The notes below the pieces were generated by a model, which was given only the letters and a program-made list of their open reading frames with translations, made no database searches and was not told the origin of the DNA. This document shows, one piece after another, positions 1 through 12,689 of a stretch of 64,000 nucleotides of DNA. The first letter of the stretch is position 1. Each line of letters starts with the position of its first letter. Position numbers and translations under genes: made by a program. The DNA comes from Crotophaga sulcirostris (Eukaryota; Chordata; Aves; Cuculiformes; Crotophagidae), in the NCBI GenBank assembly GCA_013397455.1, contig VYZB01000289.1, forward strand, positions 527,652-591,651, given 5' to 3'.

Positions 1-789
1 GACTGGGAAGTAAGCAGTGGAAATCCCCTTTTGGCAACTGCTCTTTCTGTGGATAAATGCTGAAGGCAAATTGTGGAAAGGGAACATCACTGTTGCCAGC
101 ACTGGCCTCCAATGGACACAGTACTGGACTATATTTTAAGGACATCTGTAAGCACCATCTTCTCTCCAGCATGTCAGGTGCTCGACAGGACTAAAGAGGA
201 TTTACCTCTAAGCAACATGGGAAGGATCAGCTGAGGAGATGGTCCTCTTCTCATTCCAGGGTTGAAGTCAGGCTTCCCAGAAGCTTATACCCAAGCATCC
301 ACAATTCCACATTCTCCTAATATTTTACAGCACAAATTCACCTAGTGAATGCATTTCCCTTTGCAATGAAACCGAATGGAAACACTTGCAAGAGCTGTTG
401 TGTTATCTCACCAGCAGTGAAAATAACTCCCCGTGGTATTTTCTCAGTAGAAGGAATGGACAAGCGGGCCAGTGATTTCTTACGCCATGTCAGCTGTATC
501 CTCAAAAGGACCTGACTTGGCTAGAAGTTTTGAATCTTGATGGAAACAACCTGCAGAAAATGCAGATAAGTATCCAAAATTCCAGGTACTAAAGTCACAA
601 TTGCAATGGGTGTTTGATTGCCTAGGTGTTATGGATCACTGGACATTTCTCATTGCCATGGAACTCAAACTGAGCTCACAATAAGCTATTCTGAAAGTAA
701 ACATCTAAAATGCAGTGTGAGTATAGCAGCAGACAAAAGCAAAAAAATAGCAAACTTTGAGTGTTAGCAACCTGTTTATCTCAGTCACA
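1..789. other. Unique non-coding sequence
   Basis: No open frame of useful length, RNA gene or recognisable repeat was found. Base composition is mildly AT-rich and CpG is scarce, as expected for intergenic or intronic vertebrate DNA. No splice-bounded exon could be defended. Confidence 0.5.
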
Positions 790-982
790 AGGAGATGGGA
801 TGAGACTCCCTATGTCTGGATTGTCTTTCTGCCTCTAATGTTGTCTGTTCTATAATCTGTGGCAAGCCACCTTACTCATTTCTCTGTTTCCCTTTGTGTT
901 CTCCAAGACGGTTAGCTTTTCTGGGCAGAGACCTGGATCTCATTCAGGGCCTTTAGATGCTACTGAAATACAAAAATAAAGC
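790..982 (+). mobile_element. Ancient amniote SINE (MIR/CORE-like body with conserved tail)
   Basis: Two blocks suggest an old SINE copy. Around 856-890 the sequence parallels the MIR core, which runs from a 'gtgacc-ttgggcaag' block into a pyrimidine-rich 'cctcagtttcc' block; here the second block reads CTCATTTCTCTGTTTCCC. Around 910-980, GTTAGCTTTTCTGGGCAGAG is followed by GGGCCTTTAGATGCTACTG and then AATACAAAAATAAA. I recognise this arrangement as the 3' segment of a SINE family widespread in turtles, crocodilians and birds. The middle of that tail appears deleted. The copy is highly diverged and has no visible target-site duplication. The family name is not certain; the assignment rests on recalled consensus and needs a library search. 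Confidence 0.5.
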
Positions 983-1623
983 AATATTGAAGCTTCTTGG
1001 AGACCTTGTTTTTGCTCCATTTGTAAGCAGTCACATCTCATAATAGCAGTGGGGATAAGGTTTGGATAGTATCACTCATCCTAAATGCTTCCTTTTGAGC
1101 CCCAGTATATGTATTTCATGAGATGCTAATATACTGTATACATATTTTATGTCTCTGGACAAAGGTGCCTGCACTGAATGTCACAAGAGATACATTAGGT
1201 GCAAATCACAGCAGGCAGGATTGTGTCTTGGGTGCCCGCTTTGCCAGCAGAATACTCTGGGAAGATCAGAATATGCCTTTTGCATTTCCTAACTTCTTCC
1301 TGAATGAGAAAGCCTTCAGGGCTGCCCCAGCTCCAACACCTAGAAGGACATGGCCATAGACACAAATAGTAAAAGCAGCCACGTTCTGGTCAGGGACAGC
1401 TACTCCAGAAGAACACTCCTCTCGTGCACATCCTTTGCATTGCAGTCAGAATTTGCTTTTGGCAAAGAGTAAACTGTAGGCAAAACTGACAACCCTGGAG
1501 GGAAGCACATAGCTGATGCCACTGAAGTATGCTCCTGCTTTGTATAAAATGTGTACACCACAGGACATGAGCTTTTCTGCTGACACTGTGCTACCGCAGT
1601 CTCCAGGCTTGGATATGTGTCAT
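983..1623. other. Unique non-coding sequence
   Basis: Only short chance open frames are present, for example a 78-codon one at 1123-1359 with no familiar motif. No repeat or RNA gene was recognised. Confidence 0.45.
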
Positions 1624-1890
1624 TTCACAGTATCACAGTGTCACAGTATTACAAGTTGGAAAGGACCTTTGAGATCATCGGGTCCAACCTATAACACAAC
1701 AGTAACACCAACTCCAACCCATCATCTAAACCATGGCATTAAGTACCTCATCCAATCTCCTCTTAAACACCTCCAGGGACGGTGGCTCCACCACTTCTCC
1801 GGGCAGTATGTTCCAATGGCCAATCACCCTTTCAGTGCAGAATTTCTTCCTAATATTCAGCCTAAAACTCCCCTGACGAAGCTTGAGTCC
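1624..1890 (-). mobile_element. CR1 LINE, 5'-truncated 3' end (young-type subfamily)
   Basis: On the plus strand this reads as the reverse complement of a CR1 3' end. It begins with repeated TCACAGT(A/G) units, continues with the diagnostic TTGGAAAGGACC and GAGATCATCG, and then shows the 3' UTR and about 55 codons of the ORF2 C-terminus; the original stop lies at about 1726-1728. Homology to the copies near 48.4 and 63.1 kb stops abruptly around 1888-1892, which marks the 5' truncation. Compared with those copies it carries more substitutions (for example in CCACTTCTCCGGGCAG), so it is probably older. CR1 elements insert by target-primed reverse transcription and usually leave little or no target-site duplication; none is evident. 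A 127-codon plus-strand frame over it is antisense noise. Confidence 0.93.
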
Positions 1891-4620
1891 ACTCACTGAA
1901 GTTCCACTATATTGTCAATGGTTCATGGGGATTCCTTTTTTGTTTGACAGAAACCTGTTTTAGAGGTAAAAGGATTGATTTTACACCTGTTGGTGCCAAA
2001 AAAGGCCCTAATGGCTGTGATGGAGAGCAAAATCACAACACAAATACACTACTGAGCCACAGAGCACTAAGAATGGGCCTGGGTCAGCATGTTTCCCATG
2101 CCATCTAACTCTTCAAGCCAGCAGCTGATTTCTTGGCTCTGAAAAGCTCTAAGGTTATTCAGTATATAACTATCTCTCCACATTTGTCTTTCTAATGGCA
2201 AGTCAAAATATGGTTTCAATTTCATCAGAAAAAGTCCTATTTATACAAGTGTTTGCAGTGAAGTTTTATGGTCCTTCCCCAGTTGGATCAGGTAGACATT
2301 GCGTTCTGCCAGAGTTTGTGCCGTGTGTGTCCTGGAGTTAATGCTGATGGGCTACGAATGCACCTTACATTCAGCACATCACTCTTCCTTTTCTTTTTCA
2401 TTATCACTGCGGGAAATGATTGGGAAAAAGCCAGGAAGACTCCTTAAGGCATATTTCCAAGTCATGGCCTGGGACGTGGCCAGGTAGCTTTCAGTAATGT
2501 GACAGGGAGCCAGTTTCCCACAAACCATTTCAAGAACGCACCCTTCATCTTCACAGGCCAGTTTCATCACAGCTATTGAGGATCCATGCCCACCCACACC
2601 TACATGGAAAACAAAGCAGAAGAACACATGGCAAAGCAATTAAACATAAAATATGAGAGTTCTTGAATTTCATTTTGTCTCATTGTTTTGGACTCTTCCC
2701 TTTAGAGAATTCATTTGCTTAAATACATACAGTTGTTGTGTTACTTGCTATCATGGACAGTCTCAGTCTGTGATCAACACACTGTTCTCTGCCTCTTCTC
2801 TTTATTTTCCTTTTTTCCCCTTTTTTTCGTATTTGTTTGTTTGTTTGGTTGGTTGTTTTTTTGTTTTGTTTTCTGCTAGTCATGAGGACGGATCTTTATT
2901 TATCCTCCAGCTTGTGAGATGGGAATTTGCCTCACAGCTCATCAATTACTCCCGTCACTTCTCCAGTCCCTTTATCAGCAAACAAAAATTAGCCAGAAGA
3001 GTTAAGCACAGTGAGAGAGACATTGAATGTGCTAACACCATTTTTGCTTGTGTACAAGTCAATAACAGTGATATTTCTCTAAACGGAAAAACATTTCCTT
3101 GCACCAAAGCAGTCCCCATATCTGTAGCACTACTTTAGTGCCCAAGTAACTAGCTGCTTACTGTAAATACTTAGTCCAAAGCACATATTTCAAATTAAGA
3201 TTGACAAATGCATTATGAGGTATTTGTTTTTTTAGAAAATAGCCGCTAAAAATAGACCAAATTCGTCATCATAGTCTGGTCATGAACAGTAACTTGCCCA
3301 TCTCTCTTTCTCAGTGGAATGCCAACATGAAGCTGTGCAGTAGAGTGTAAAATTGTACTTTGAAATTCAGCAGGTTATTTCCCTGGCATGTGTTCACAAG
3401 GAAATTGTGCTTTAAATTCTGTAAGCATCTTACTCATGAAATAGGAATATCAGTTTCTCAGTTGATCGGCCTAACAGAAACAATATGTTTTCAAATCACA
3501 TTGAAGTGCTTATGATTATTTCTCATTTTAGCACTAAAATATGTAACAAAATACTCTTGTAGGATAATGCCTCTTCTTTCATTTTGTCTTCCTGAATTTT
3601 TCTTTTATAATAACTTAATTAATTTTAGGAACCAGTAACAGCCTTTAGAAGTAAAAAAATATATTTTAGACTATATTACTGCAACATTTAAATATTTCTC
3701 ATAAATTATTAAATATATAAATTTGTACAGTTTTTTTCACCACAAATACAGATTTTTTCAATGGAAATTGGTTTGCCTAAGATTATATGGTTTGCTCAGC
3801 ATCCATGACTTGGAGGAAGCAGAGAGATTGTTTTAAACACTTAACAATTTTGATATTCAAAATATGCTTTCATATAAAGTTTCTCTAATACTTCCCCAAA
3901 TGAATTTGAGGAATCAGTTAAGTCAAGATATTCAAAATTAATTTAACCATGACTTAAGCATGACTCTACTCACAAATCCAACTCACTGCTGTGTCTAAAT
4001 AAACGCAAAGTTCAACAACACAGCCTTGGTATCCACATTTCTCTGAGCCATAGCTTTCACTAAAATATATTGTTCCGTATATAAATGACAACAGCTAGAA
4101 TTTTTTAACCTCAGTTAAAATGCAAAAACAAAACAGGAATCCCTTTTCCAGCCGTTACCCTGTTAGATTTATGATTAAAAATACGATGTGTCTCTCAACA
4201 GGGGGAGGTCACAGAATGGTCTGAGCTAATATTGGATCCTGTGAAAAAATGCATTGTTGTTTGGTTAACCAGTGTCACACAATTAGGCAATGCTCAAAAA
4301 TCAATTAGTCATAAACTGTAGCCAAAATGGCATGTTTTTCTAACTGTGGTATACTTTACTGCCTCTTAAAGCCCTGGTACTAGTTCTAACCAAGATGTTT
4401 TTGTTTTTAAGTCCTATATGACTTTAAAGTAATGCTTTCTTGGAAAAATAAGTGTTTTTCAAATCTGGAAATGATAGAGTTCCTAAAACATCCAGAACAG
4501 CTTTAGAACAATTACTTTTGTCTGCCCTGCTCTATATTTTTAAAAGCTTTTAGGTCAGTTTGTCTTTCTTCTTTTTCTTCTTTTTTTTTTTTTAATTTAA
4601 CTAAGATGCAGCTGTGAAAA
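1891..4620. other. Non-coding, T-rich and AT-rich stretch
   Basis: A T-rich low-complexity tract with TTTG/TTGG units lies at about 2806-2872, and a 16-nt-scale poly-T run at about 4575-4596. From roughly 3140 to 4330 the sequence is strongly AT-rich with several TAATTA/ATTAAT cores (for example near 3613-3626) and no recognisable repeat. It could be neutral AT-rich DNA or contain conserved non-coding elements. A 161-codon frame at 2653-3138 spans the low-complexity tract and is not credible as a gene. Confidence 0.4.
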
Positions 4621-7600
4621 CTGAATTCTTCTTTTGAACTTCTGTATTTACGTTTGCTTCTGGCAACCCTGAGGAGATGTGATTGTTTTAAAGCTTGCTG
4701 CAGAATTTAAAATGTTTTAACACAGGAGGCCAAAAGTAACATGTTACACAGTTCAGTGGATTTAGAGGTCCATACTGCCTTAATCTCTGTCTACGGTGAT
4801 CAGGTAAAGCTGGGGAGTGATTGCAGCATAGGCAGGCTGGTGATTTCTAGTGACTAAGGCAAATAATGAAAACATTAATGAGTGAAAGAAATGGTTCTGA
4901 GCTGAATCAGACTTTTCCCAAGGTCAAGACCATTTGTGCACAAGGCACAAAAGATCCTGATATGTCTTGACAAGATTTTGTTAGGTACAGCATTTATATA
5001 ATTAACCTACATTTTAAGAACATGGGAGCCAAGACAGTTTTGATCAAGATGTGCCAACTAACACACCGGTCAGCATAACACAGAAAATGGGTCTTCTGAC
5101 ACTGGTAATCCTTACTGCAGAGTAGCTGTTGCCACAAGGCAGACTGGTCACACTTGTGGCATGAAAGTCAACAGCCACCGGCCCCAGGTAAGCATGTACC
5201 TGGGCAGAAGCAGTGATTGTGAGCCTGTCAGCTGGTTTCCTTTGGGGACTGGGCATTGTTGTGGTTTTCTGTGTGTATCATGAATAGACATTTAATCCCA
5301 GCTAAAAGTGAAAACCTAAAATCTAGAGAAAAAAATAGTCTCTTTCCTAATTGCAGTCCTAATCACAGAAAGACTTAAATGGAGTTTCAGTCTGCTAGTC
5401 AATGCAAATCAGCATCAATCCACTTAAAAGTTATCACCACACCAAAATGAACAGATTTTGCTGATGAACTAATGGCCTTAATTTTGGTCCAGAGAAATAC
5501 TTAGGCACGCCTCTTAATAGTACATGGGTAAGTAGTCCTATTAAAATTGGTGCAACCACTCATATAGCAGGAACGTCCCTTTGGTACACTGCTGGATCAA
5601 CATATCAAGTGATGTAAGGCTGGTGATAGGTTATATGTTCCAGTCAACACAGATGGCATTATGGGCAAACTCCTATTGCATTTTGATCACTGAAGCTTTG
5701 ATCTTACTTCAACTGCAGGTAGTAATCAGCGCCACTTGGCTCCATGTGTCCAGGGTCTGCTCTGCAGTGAAGCATTAGGAAGCACTGCTGCAGAATTTAC
5801 AGCTGCTTCCTCCAGAAGACAGCCACTAGAATGAATTTTCAAGAAGTCCTGGGCTGGTAACACAAGTGAAGAAATGCAGGGAAATGTTGCAAAGATCCAC
5901 ATCTCCTCTGTACTGTTTAACTATACGGCAGTCTGTGTCCAGATTAGCTTCCTTTTCTGGTTTGTTTTATTTCTAATAGGAAGAAATTACATGCCAGGCT
6001 CTCTTCTGTGGTTTTTTTTTTTAACTTGAGGATACAAGCAAAATCTGATGGCCAAGACATAAAGAGCTGTTTTGTTGCATCCTACAGCAAGAGACTGCTC
6101 TAAGTACTCTGTCTTTTGTGGTCCTAGTTACAAGTGGTACCAAAAGAATGGGAATTCATGATGATGAGCTCTGTCCTAGTTAATTTCAACATTATCTCCT
6201 CAGATTCAACTCCACGAGCTAGTGAGAAAGTGATATTAACCAAAACATCAACCAAGGTAAGATGTACAGGCACTTAAATAGTTATTTCTGCATGTTGATA
6301 TAAATTGATTAGATCCAGTGAGGACTCCCCAGCCTTTACATCAGCGCAATTTTATTAGCTGTGTGAATTGTACAGAGAAGAGTTACTGTAAGTGAAATAT
6401 TAATACAATAATTTGTGCTTTTTTTTTGGGGGGGGGGAAGGGGGTAGGGGATGTGTGGATTCAAAGTGCTTCTTTCTCAGTGCTGAAAGCCCGGAGAAGA
6501 GACTGATTCTGTCAGGATTCATTTTAGCTGGCCTGAGTGTCATTGAAGAAGAAAGTGTGTAGGCCATGGACTACTCTCATCGGCAATATTTGTTGATCAG
6601 TGCGGTGCTTACGGTGGCAGCAGATCATAGCACTGCTGCTTTTGGGATATGTCAAGGAGCATTTGGGATGTAACTGTCCAGAACTGCATGCTGTGGTGTG
6701 TGAAAGGACAGGGCAGGAAGCTGAGTTACTAGCAGCCCCCTTTAATAAAAGCAAAAGCAGATTTTCATAAGAAAAGGACTCACTGTTCCATGGAGGGAGA
6801 TGTCAGAAACCGTGGTCCTCTTTCTCCTACTATGCTGAGCTCCTTTCTATGCCAAAGAGCCATTCTCACCCTAGCACAGTGAAGTTTTGATCTGTCAGGG
6901 CTCAGGCTGCACCATTTCAGAGGTTAAAATACAGTTTCCCTCCTGTGATGGTGAAGAGCTGAGCAGAATCTCTGCAACATTCAACAGAAATTGGAAGGAG
7001 CAGTATCCTGTATTAAATGTGCTAGAACAGAATCCACTGTATGCCTTAATACTTGAGAACCTGAGAATCTGAGAATATGAAATAGAAATATCTATTTTAT
7101 TTTCAAAATAAGTTAGCTCTTAAAAGGCCTTATTTTTGTTAAAGATCTAAATCTAGAAGGAAATAGGAACTATTGGAAAAGATGAGACGACACTCCTATG
7201 GCGTAACTTCGCTCTGTGCTTTGCTCTCCCCATGAGGAGACCTGCGTGCAGAGAGCAGCGATGAGGTTCTGGGTTGGAGAGGCTTCTTGAAGTATGCATT
7301 TTCCTCACAAATAGTGACTGCAAAGGTCATGAGTATCCCAGTCCCCCTCCAAGAGCAGAGTGACTAAATCTTTGCCTTCTGGGTAGTATGCAAGAGGCCT
7401 GTTTGATCTCTTGTTTGCACATGATTTCCACTCATCCCCTTCCAGAGGAACTTGCTGTCCTCTTGAAGAAAGTTCTGCCTCCTGGGACACAGCACAGACC
7501 CTTGGTGGGTGTTCCTCTGCACACATGTTTTTGGATAGTAAGTTTGCCAAAGAGAAGTGTGTACTCCCTCCCCACTACTCCTATGTGTTATGTTGGGGGT

Positions 7601-8364
7601 TTTGACAGCTGCACTGCAAGTTTCTGTCGTTGGCAGGAGGGAGAGATTGACAGAGCACTGAAGTCCCTATCTTGGATATATTACTTCTGTTCCCTTTAAA
7701 ATATGCAAAACAGTCACCTTCAACTAGACATGAGCCAGAGCTGGATTCATAAGATTCAGATTTTGGCTGCCCTGTGGAGTCTGGTTCTTTGTTTCAGGCT
7801 TGTTTGATAGCATGGTTTGATCTGGATTCAAGACACCCAAGGAGTATGCATCACAGCCCTTTTTAAGCTTTGCTGTCCCTCTCTATGTCCAAAGCTGGAA
7901 AGGGACTTGTGGGCCTCTTCTGAATCACTCATGTTTTTTCAGCACCTTTCTACTGGTGCTTGAAATTATTTTCCCTTCCTGCAATGAAGAATCTCTTAGG
8001 TCCTCAACGAGATGTTCAGGAGACCCTGCTGATTTCTTCTGATTTCTACTCATTTCTCCTTATTACCCTTTAATGTTTTCCCCACCACTAGTGCTCCGTT
8101 TTGGGAACTTATATTTGCCAGCTGATCTGGGAGATAACAGAGAAATGGGACTTTTTTTGGTGGTCTGCCTTAACTCTCATTTACTTAATTTCTTCTAATG
8201 ATTCTAAACGTATGTTCTGACAGAGGTGCACATGTTTTTTTTCTCCTGCGGTGTCTCCTCTTCGGACAACCAAAGATGCCATTATTACCCCTCTGCCTAT
8301 CATTCTTTGTCCTATGCATTTTGGCCAAAATAGAACACAGCTCTTTTTCTATAACCCCACATAA
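4621..8364. other. Unique non-coding sequence with a guanine run
   Basis: No gene or recognisable interspersed repeat. The one distinct feature is the guanine-rich run at 6428-6450, annotated separately. Open frames here are at most about 100 codons, overlap one another on both strands and have no familiar motifs. Confidence 0.4.
6428..6450 (+). other. Guanine-rich run, potential G-quadruplex
   Basis: Ten guanines are followed by AA, five guanines, TA and four guanines. The ten-guanine run can supply two of the four tracts, so the segment meets the usual four-runs-of-three rule with very short loops. It follows directly on a T-run. Whether it folds or matters in the cell is inference; homopolymers of this sort are also length-unstable and error-prone in sequencing. 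Confidence 0.6.
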
Positions 8365-8515
8365 ATCAGTCTCTCTAGCCACTCCATCATTTTGCTGTGC
8401 TTCTCTGAATTCCTTCCAATTTGTTCTCACTACTGTTACTGAAAGAGTTGTGTGTTCTATCCAGAACTGAATGCAATATTAATATTCCACACACTGTATA
8501 TAGTGCCTGTCAGGT
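8365..8515 (-). mobile_element. Ancient CR1/L3-like LINE remnant
   Basis: The plus strand contains ATCATTTTGCTGTGCTTCTC, then GAATTCCTTCCAATTTGTTC, and about 40 bases on, CAGAACTGAATGCAATATT. This order and spacing match the reverse complement of the amniote CR1 ORF2 region that encodes the 'QFWAP ... VQRRATKMI' part of the reverse-transcriptase C-terminus. It is far more diverged than the CR1 copies near 43, 48 and 63 kb and carries no open frame for the ancestral protein. Ends are approximate because homology fades on both sides. A plus-strand 90-codon frame over part of it is coincidental. Confidence 0.6.
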
Positions 8516-11500
8516 AAAGATTGGGAGCTTTGTGAAGACTGATTATTTAAACCTCCCAATACCATCAGTGATCATGGAGTCATTGACTATTATTACCCCA
8601 AATTTGAGAAAATTGAGAAATTCCACTAATCTATTTATCAAGGTCAATTCATGTTTTTGATGGTTGAGTGAAATGCTAGCTTTCCTTATCCTCACTACAG
8701 TGAAGGGTAGGCCAGTAGACTTTGGCATTCAGCCACAGAAAGTCTCATATCTTAATAGCATTAAGCTATTCACAGATGACTGATGGAGCTGCCAACCCCC
8801 GGGTTCAGTCTGTGTGCTGCCTGTTCCCTGCATGGGAGGGCTCAATGCTTCAGGAGTCAACTGCAAGCCAGCATGCTTGGAGAGGAGCAGCTAAGGGAGC
8901 AGATGAGAAATGCTGATGGGAAAGACAAGCCTCAAATCCCTGTTCCTCTCTGGGACTGGAATATATGTCCACCCTTACTCCCCAAAACGCAAATGTGACG
9001 TGGAGGAATGGGACATTTCACATGACCTCCCTGAGGTCAATGGTCATTTTTTTGTCTGAATTAAGCAGCTTAAAACCAGTGTTCAGGTCTAAGGAGCTGT
9101 AGCATCTCAGTCTCCAGGTCTTCAGTTTACATCAGAGTACTTTTTAAGGAACAGGTACAACTAAAACATTTCAAAACTGGATGTTAGAAAAATTGGCTGT
9201 ATGTAAAGCTTGTAATAAGATCAGTATTTTACAGTGGGACATGCTACAGGATACAGATGAACAGATCTTCATAGTTATTACAAACAGGTAGAGAGGAGAG
9301 CTGGGCTTCAGATTTTGCTTACGTGAAACCTTGAAACACACCAGAAACAAAGAACCTAGACCATGGTATATATTGTTGCAATGATTTCAAGGAAGCAGGT
9401 TATATTGCTTCCTTTCCCTAGCTGCCTTGGGCTAGGCTTCTGAGAGGTATGTCCCTTGGTCATACCATGGACAGGGTCTCCTATGATAGACCCCCCATCC
9501 CTTTGTGCAGTAACTCAGTGATGCATCGTGCAAGCTGCAGTCAGACAAGTCTTATGCTGGGTATGTGTCCTGTCCCATCCAGTCTTGTTTTCTGCATGAG
9601 AAGCAGTAGAAATGGAATGAAAATTTCGTGGGTTTTTTTTCACAAAAAAAACCCCAACAAACAACCAAACCACAAAACAAAACACTTACATGAAGAATTT
9701 TAATGAAACCATGTATTTCTTCTCTTTTGCAGAAAATGGAGCTTATATTTTGGTGAAATAAACCTGTCCTGCCTGTAGGCTTGCTCAGATAAAAATCTGA
9801 CTTTGTCACACAGTCAGTATAGTTCCCCAGACATTTTCAGCTACTTATCAGCAATTTCTAAAGCGTATTTGTTCCCTTGTCATTGGCAGATGAATGAGAT
9901 TTTTCAGTCATGACTGTGCTTGAAATTCCCTCTTGCTGTCCTGCCCACAGACCTAGGCACTATCATAAGCTACTAAGCAACAGTTGCCACACAGTGCCCC
10001 AAATTGGCGAATCCCCCTGTGAGATCAGTGATACTGATTCACTTAAAGCTTCACAAGTCTGATCCAGTGCTTGAGCTCATCAGAGGCTGTAGGGTAGAAG
10101 GGAGAAGGACCAGAAAAAAAAAACAAAACAGATGTTTTCCTGGAAATTAACAGAAGGAATAAGTGATATGGGTGAGATATGAGACTGAAATTATGGGCTG
10201 CTAACAGCCCTCAAAGGCTTCTAGATTTAGTTCCTGGAGTTATCGTGGGCCAGATGTTCATGCCAACAAGTTTTCTGAGGAAAATATGCCTGTTCTACAC
10301 CCTTCAATTAGGGAGCACTGCAGAACTGCCACAGAAAACCAACCCATATGAAGTGCTTTCCAATAAATTTTGAAGTTAATGGAAAGAGTTCGGTTTAATT
10401 GTGCGTAGTCATCAGCCCTCTCTGAAAGGTTGCCTGGCTCTGCTAAGCTCATGAAAAGGACTAAACCAAATGCTCCTAAATTCCCATTCTTTATGTAGAG
10501 GAGGAAATTCCCAGTTAACCTCTGGTCTGTTTCCAGATGTCGTTAATCATATTTCTATCACTAATTTGCTTATTTAATGACTTCTTCAGAACAGCTTCTT
10601 ACAAATCTTTATGCAGATTGCAAGGTAACATTGGCTTTGTGCAGCCCATATAGGTTTTTTTCAGCCATGGGTAGTGGTGCCAACTTAGTTCAGATTCACA
10701 AACTGCAGAAAGAAATTGCTGACAGGACTTCATCATCACTAGGTTTCAAAAGAGATATCAAGAATAACTTGATTTTTCCTGCACAGCTCTCATACTATGT
10801 GGGCCAAGTAACATTTTTCCAAAGGAAAAGATTTTTAAGAGTACTTGAGGCAAGATTTGGGACTGTATTTTTAACCAAGTTGTTACAGCTACACCAATGA
10901 CCATGACTTACTCATTTGTATGTTGCTGGCATTTTTGAGAGGATTCAATGTGTACAGTATCTTTACAGCTAAGGAGTATGGCATTTTCACACAGTTTCTG
11001 CCAAATGCAGCTACTGGCCTACATACGACATTTTGCAGAAAAAACAACATTTACATATATTGACCTTTAAGTATAAACTGGAATATTAAAGAACGATAGT
11101 GGCTAGAACATATATCAACAACAGTGTGAAGAGATCTGCCTTCAGGATATTATTTCTGTACCTAGAGCATTAGTGTTTGGAGTATTGTGCAATCCATGAC
11201 TCAGAAACTCTCACCTCACTGGTTAGTTTTTGATGTCTCAGTGAGGCATAAAGACAGCAAATCCCTTGGTGGCTGGCAGGAGACATTGATTCATTTCACG
11301 GGTCTCAAGAGGGCAAAGACCAAACTTAATAACCTGAGAAATGAACATTTTGAGAAGTCTGATGTGGAGCTGAGCCTTCTATTTGAGGTCCTGAAGCTTA
11401 CTCAGCTGAAAGTTGTTCACTTTGTGGAAATTTCTGAGAAGGCCAAAAATAACAGCATTCTGTTCCTTATTGGAAATCCTTATTCCCTACCCTCTTCCTT

Positions 11501-12689
11501 TCCATTCAGGAGATCAGAATGCTAAATCAAGGGCCCTACCTAACCTCTGCTTCCTCCCTTTCCAACCTTGACTCCATGCAAGGATGTCAATGGAGATGGA
11601 TCATAAGCATAGCACTTAGGTAGTCTGCTGTGTTTCATTGTGGAGAAGTTTGATCCTATGAACAACATACTTATGAGCCCCACTACATTTTCAGCTCCGG
11701 TTCCTTGCACAGACTGCTGTCTTTCTCTTCTCCATGGCCAATGGTACACAATTTCTGAGGCACTGAGAACTACTGCTTCTATTGGTTCATCCCTCTTTTT
11801 TCCAGGAAAAGCCATACGTAGAAACTAGGAGGGTTTTCTGATCATCTTCAAGACAGTAATTTGAAGTTTCAGTGGGAAATAACAATTATTTACCAAAAAA
11901 GAACAGCGGCAAGTTTTTTACAAGCAAGAATTGGGAGTTTCAGTTTTCTAGCCTACCAAGAGGAATCAGAAAGAAACAAAACCATCAAGGAAAGAAGACA
12001 TTCCACAGAAAACTTTAATCAAGCAAAAATTCCTTCCCAAATTCCACCTCAGCTTCTCAGCCTGGGGGTTTCTATGGACAAAGCACTTTAGAGGGACAAA
12101 GCTGGTAGGAGAAACACTAAAATCTGATGAGTCAGATGGGCCATGTCAATCTGAGCTGCAACAGACTAAGGTATGACTGTCAAAGTGAACAGAGATTTTC
12201 TGCTTGCAAAGCTCTGTAAGGAAAATATCAGGAACTGGTCATTATTGGATGTGTAAACTTTCTCTTCCCAAGCTTTTTTTTCTTTTCTGTGGCAACTTCT
12301 GTTTGTATTTGTCAAACTGAACTGTTTTATTGTGATTCGCTATGCACTGCTGTGGTGCAGGTAGGAATTTGGCAGATGCACAGAAAATGCAAGGAAGCTA
12401 TAAAAGAAACAAAGATTATTATGAATAGAGGTTTTGATAAAAGTTTAAGGATATGCTTATGGTCTTTCAATGAAATTTAGGGCAGTGAAGTGACTGGCAT
12501 TAAATGGTACAGAAAAATATAATGTCCTTCCCATGGGAAAAATGTAATTTCAGCACAAAGGACAAACAAACAGTTGGGACAAGCATTTGAAACGAAACGT
12601 TAATTAGTTTATTTTTAAAATAAAATCATGGGTTTAGAAATGCTGAAAAGCTGCCTTCAGTTTTAGGTTTGACCTTATTCTTGGCTGAT
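8516..12689. other. Unique non-coding sequence
   Basis: No recognisable gene. An 11-bp perfect hairpin of homopolymer type lies at 9630-9654. Open frames of 107 codons (10577-10900) and 112 codons (11187-11525) have no recognisable domain, signal peptide or repeat homology and I do not regard them as genes. The sequence between them gives no further signal. Confidence 0.4.
9630..9654. repeat. Perfect homopolymer hairpin, 11-bp arms
   Basis: GGGTTTTTTTT, a 3-base CAC loop and AAAAAAAACCC form an uninterrupted inverted repeat, followed by an A/C-rich tail to about 9690. It probably arose from simple-sequence expansion rather than selection. Confidence 0.8.

Noticed and set aside
1516..1899. 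127-codon plus-strand frame
   Set aside because: It is mostly antisense translation of the minus-strand CR1 tail.
2653..3138. 161-codon plus-strand open frame
   Set aside because: It runs through a TTTG/TTGG low-complexity tract that yields a meaningless hydrophobic stretch, and it has no recognisable domain.
11187..11525. 112-codon plus frame as a conserved exon
   Set aside because: The peptide looks superficially natural but has no recognisable family, no convincing splice sites, and an ordinary AT-rich context.
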